Shown: positions 63,643 through 64,000 of the stretch, piece by piece | How the letters are laid out: every line of letters begins with the position of its first letter | Position numbering within the stretch: position 1 is the stretch's first letter | Origin: Escarpia spicata | Taxonomy: Eukaryota; Annelida; Polychaeta; Sabellida; Siboglinidae | DNA length: 64,000 nt | Direction of reading: 5' to 3' | Assembly (NCBI GenBank): GCA_963995525.1 | Contig: OZ023209.1 | Coordinates: forward strand, 12,278,841 to 12,342,840 | Notes under the pieces: generated by a model | Databases searched by the model: none | The model's input: only the letters and a program-made list of their open reading frames with translations | Told to the model about the DNA's origin: nothing | Program-made: the position numbers and the translations under genes

Positions 63643-63689
63643 GTGAGTTAGCAGCTGCAGTGTATGTTAAGGGGTTAAACGTAATATTT

Positions 63690-63960
63690 TAGTAAACTGT
63701 CATCTTTAAAACTACTTGTCCTATCTTGACCAAGTTTGTAGTGTGTTAAGTCTACATGAAAAGAATGTCAGATATTAAATAATAATAAATTTTCATAATT
63801 GTAACCATGGTAACCACATAATTCTTGGAAGTTGTGATTGGATGGTTTGTGGAAAGTCCCATGGAGTTCATATTGAATTGAATTCATATTTCAATTGTTG
63901 TTTGTTCTAACAAATAAGATATTCAGTTTTGTAATGAAGTAGTTTTGCTGAGTAAAGAGC
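63690..63960 (-). repeat. Dispersed repeat family F, copy 4 (reverse)
   Basis: The segment with aaccatggtaaccacataat and gtttgtggaaagtcccatgg matches the reverse of 3075-3360. It follows the cadherin/Ig-like exon by about 50 bases, as copy 1 follows its paralogous exon by about 25, but in the opposite orientation. Confidence 0.6.
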
Positions 63961-64000
63961 AAAAAATGTGGTTTAAAATGTTTTTTAATAGTTGTTTACA

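Overview
This window is animal genomic DNA, AT-rich and intron-rich, from an invertebrate. The domain set and the CR1-like, RTE-like and tRNA-SINE repeats suggest a marine lophotrochozoan such as a mollusc or brachiopod, but that assignment is tentative. Every exon I can support lies on the + strand. Together they form one chain of 52 small exons (about 7.0 kb of coding sequence, about 2,340 residues, both ends outside the window) encoding a very large secreted or membrane-tethered modular protein of the MUC4 / mucin-like type. Nearly all introns are phase 1 at domain borders, as expected for exon-shuffled extracellular proteins.

Layout. 397-1534: C-terminal part of a von Willebrand D (VWD) domain and a linker. 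2845-4775: a cadherin/Ig-like (He_PIG-type) domain ending in an EGF-like CxCxxxG segment. 6117-19123: about 14 EGF or calcium-binding EGF modules, the last ones recently duplicated. 21782-29102: two SEA domains. 29540-29833: a PAN/apple domain. 32847-45701: two more SEA domains in a tandem duplication, with short Thr-rich exons, one dead exon and one collapsed SEA remnant. 46447-46569: EGF. 47427-53955: NIDO. 56795-58500: AMOP. 59348-61955: VWD with a GDPH motif. 63438-63642: a second cadherin/Ig-like exon. The VWD, linker and cadherin/Ig-like block therefore occurs twice, about 60 kb apart, with matching exon lengths and phases. Either one giant gene is built from repeated cycles, or two tandem paralogues lie head to tail with an unrecognised junction. 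I see no signal peptide, membrane segment or terminal exon between the copies.

The introns are crowded with young repeats: eleven or so minisatellites (units of 19, 26, 29, 32, 38-53, 40, 44, 46, 68 and about 71 bp, together roughly a fifth of the window), CA/GT tracts, two tRNA-derived SINE families, several LINE fragments (CR1-like, RTE-like and another non-LTR type), fold-back hairpins and dispersed repeats.

The most unusual signal is that two intronic minisatellites (7006-7935 and 46797-47426) look like amplified copies of the 3' splice site plus the first codons of the exon just downstream. Each array is a field of decoy acceptors whose reading frames open like the real EGF or NIDO exon and then hit a stop within about 40 bases. 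Other points of interest are a canonical SEA autoproteolysis motif kept in only the first of four SEA domains, a collapsed SEA module, and a LINE insertion whose empty site survives in the paralogous copy.
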